NCBI GenBank assembly: GCA_023420415.1 | Contig: JAEZWF010000025.1 | Span: 1 to 64,000, forward strand | DNA from: Actinomycetes bacterium | GTDB lineage: Bacteria > Actinomycetota > Actinomycetes > Actinomycetales > Dermatophilaceae | DNA: 64,000 nucleotides | Reading direction: 5' to 3' | Shown here: piece after piece, positions 62,737 to 64,000 of the stretch | Layout: the number at the start of each line of letters is the position of its first letter | Numbering within the stretch: position 1 is the first letter of the stretch | The notes under the pieces: model-generated | Told to the model about the DNA's origin: nothing | Seen by the model: only the letters and a program-made list of their open reading frames with translations | The model's database searches: none | Position numbers and translations under genes: made by a program

Positions 62737-63576
62737 GTGCCGACCGATCCCACCGCCCAGACACTGCGCCTGCCCGACGGCAGGTCGTTGGGTTTCGCCG
62801 ACTACGGCACCCCGACCGGGGTGCCGATGCTGTTCCTGCACGGCCAGCCCGGGTCGCGGCTGATCGGCGCCCTGATGGACGGCGCGGCGCGCGAGGTGGG
62901 TGTCCGGCTGATCGCGGTCGACCGGCCCGGTATCGGATTGTCGGACTCGGTCGGCGAACGCACCCATTCCCAGTTCGCCGGTGACCTGTCCGGCGCCCTG
63001 GAGGTGCTCGGGCTGGGCCCGACACCGATCGTCGCCTGGTCGGCCGGCGGGGCGTACGCCCTGGCCTGGGCGGCGGCCCGGCCCGAGCTGGTCCCGGCGG
63101 TCGGCGTACTCGGCGGGGTCGGCCCGGGTGGCGCGCTGGATGGTGCCTGGTCCGCGCTGAAGAACCGCCTCGGCGTACCGACCGGGGTGTTGAAGATGCC
63201 CGCCGAGGCCTGGAGCGTCACCCTCTCCCGGACCTGGCTGAAGACCCGCAGCGCGGCCGGTGAGCGGGTCGAACTGGCCACCGATGTCGCCCCGATCCTG
63301 GCCCGCGGCTTCCGTGAGGGCGTCCGTCAGGGCACCTCCGCGGCCCGGTTGGAGACCCGGCTGCTGGGCGGTGACTGGGACTTCGACCCGGCCACCGTGC
63401 GGGTGCCGGTGTGGCTCTGGCACGGCAAGGACGACGCCCTGGTCCCCTGGTCCCAGACCCGGGAACTGGCCGCCCGGATCCCCGACGCGCGCAGCACCCT
63501 GATCCCCGGTGAGGGCCATGTGTCGCTGCTGGTCAACCACGGTGCGGAGATCCTCACCACGATGCTGCGGGTGTGA
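62737..63576 (+). CDS. Alpha/beta-fold hydrolase
   Basis: This hydrolase of about 279 residues has the oxyanion HGQPGSRLIG, nucleophile elbow WSAGGA, and a C-terminal GEGHVSLL with the catalytic His. It could be an esterase or a lactonase; no substrate is evident. CACAAT lies 7 bases before GTG 62737, favouring a leaderless start; an ATG at 62728 (3 residues longer) is the alternative. It is outside the sugar-acid operon by 30 bases, and codon style is unchanged. Confidence 0.83.
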   Translation: MPTDPTAQTLRLPDGRSLGFADYGTPTGVPMLFLHGQPGSRLIGALMDGAAREVGVRLIAVDRPGIGLSDSVGERTHSQFAGDLSGALEVLGLGPTPIVAWSAGGAYALAWAAARPELVPAVGVLGGVGPGGALDGAWSALKNRLGVPTGVLKMPAEAWSVTLSRTWLKTRSAAGERVELATDVAPILARGFREGVRQGTSAARLETRLLGGDWDFDPATVRVPVWLWHGKDDALVPWSQTRELAARIPDARSTLIPGEGHVSLLVNHGAEILTTMLRV

Positions 63577-63632
63577 CGAAGGACCCGCTCGCCGGCGCGG
63601 GTCCCGCGGGTCATCGGCCGTACAATGAGGCG

Positions 63633-64000
<368 letters not shown>

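Overview
The window is high-GC actinomycete (Actinomycetota) DNA. It carries about 49 protein-coding genes, a frameshifted pseudogene and two genes cut by the window ends. I see no rRNA, tRNA, CRISPR array or transposase, and no gene-free stretch longer than about 300 bases. Many genes are probably read from leaderless mRNAs: a TANNNT -10 element ends exactly 6 bases (sometimes 7-8) before the ATG or GTG.

The window falls into three zones with different codon habits. Left zone, 1 to about 9.7 kb: a GCG-rich, Cellulomonas-like style, with a truncated MFS transporter, an intracellular GH10 xylanase, an SLC13 anion transporter, and a TetR-controlled heterodimeric ABC exporter. Middle zone, about 9.7-49.5 kb: an Intrasporangiaceae-like style in which Ala-Tyr is often GCATAC and Tyr-Ala often TATGCC. 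Right zone, about 51.8-64 kb: a Propionibacteriaceae-like style, with a sugar-acid catabolic island. The two changes of style fall at strongly conserved genes (SPFH/NfeD and sufB). The window may therefore be a genuine mosaic or a joined (chimeric) assembly. The taxon guesses are from codon style and gene content only.

Middle zone in order: SPFH/NfeD membrane pair; lone ABC ATPase; DUF222-HNH (13E12-type) gene with a LexA-like SOS box; broken aminoglycoside-phosphotransferase-like gene; divergent glgM/glgC for glycogen; F420-type oxidoreductase; serB; cyanophycinase and cyanophycin synthetase; a convergent second Mur-ligase-like protein fused to a TPR domain; inhA/fabI and fabG of fatty-acid synthesis; moaA; SURF1; EamA exporter plus ArsR regulator; ABC exporter. 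An eight-gene sulfate assimilation operon follows, in which every junction overlaps (sir, Zn-ribbon protein, cysH, cysD, cysN, cysG-like, cbiX-like, ech). Then come a luciferase-like monooxygenase, an ABC-F ATPase, a zinc metallopeptidase with a tiny upstream ORF, an acVLRF1-type peptidyl-tRNA hydrolase, and the full suf operon sufR-B-D-Rieske-C-S-U-T for Fe-S assembly. Fe-S supply is relevant to the nearby sulfite reductase, APS reductase and MoaA.

Right zone: mannonate dehydratase, MFS symporter, idonate-type dehydrogenase and fructuronate reductase on the minus strand. Divergent to these are a LacI repressor, a CUT1 sugar ABC importer without its own ATPase, and a galactonate dehydratase on the plus strand. 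Together they would take up aldonates or hexuronate derivatives and convert them to 2-keto-3-deoxy sugar acids. An alpha/beta hydrolase and a truncated ABC ATPase end the window.
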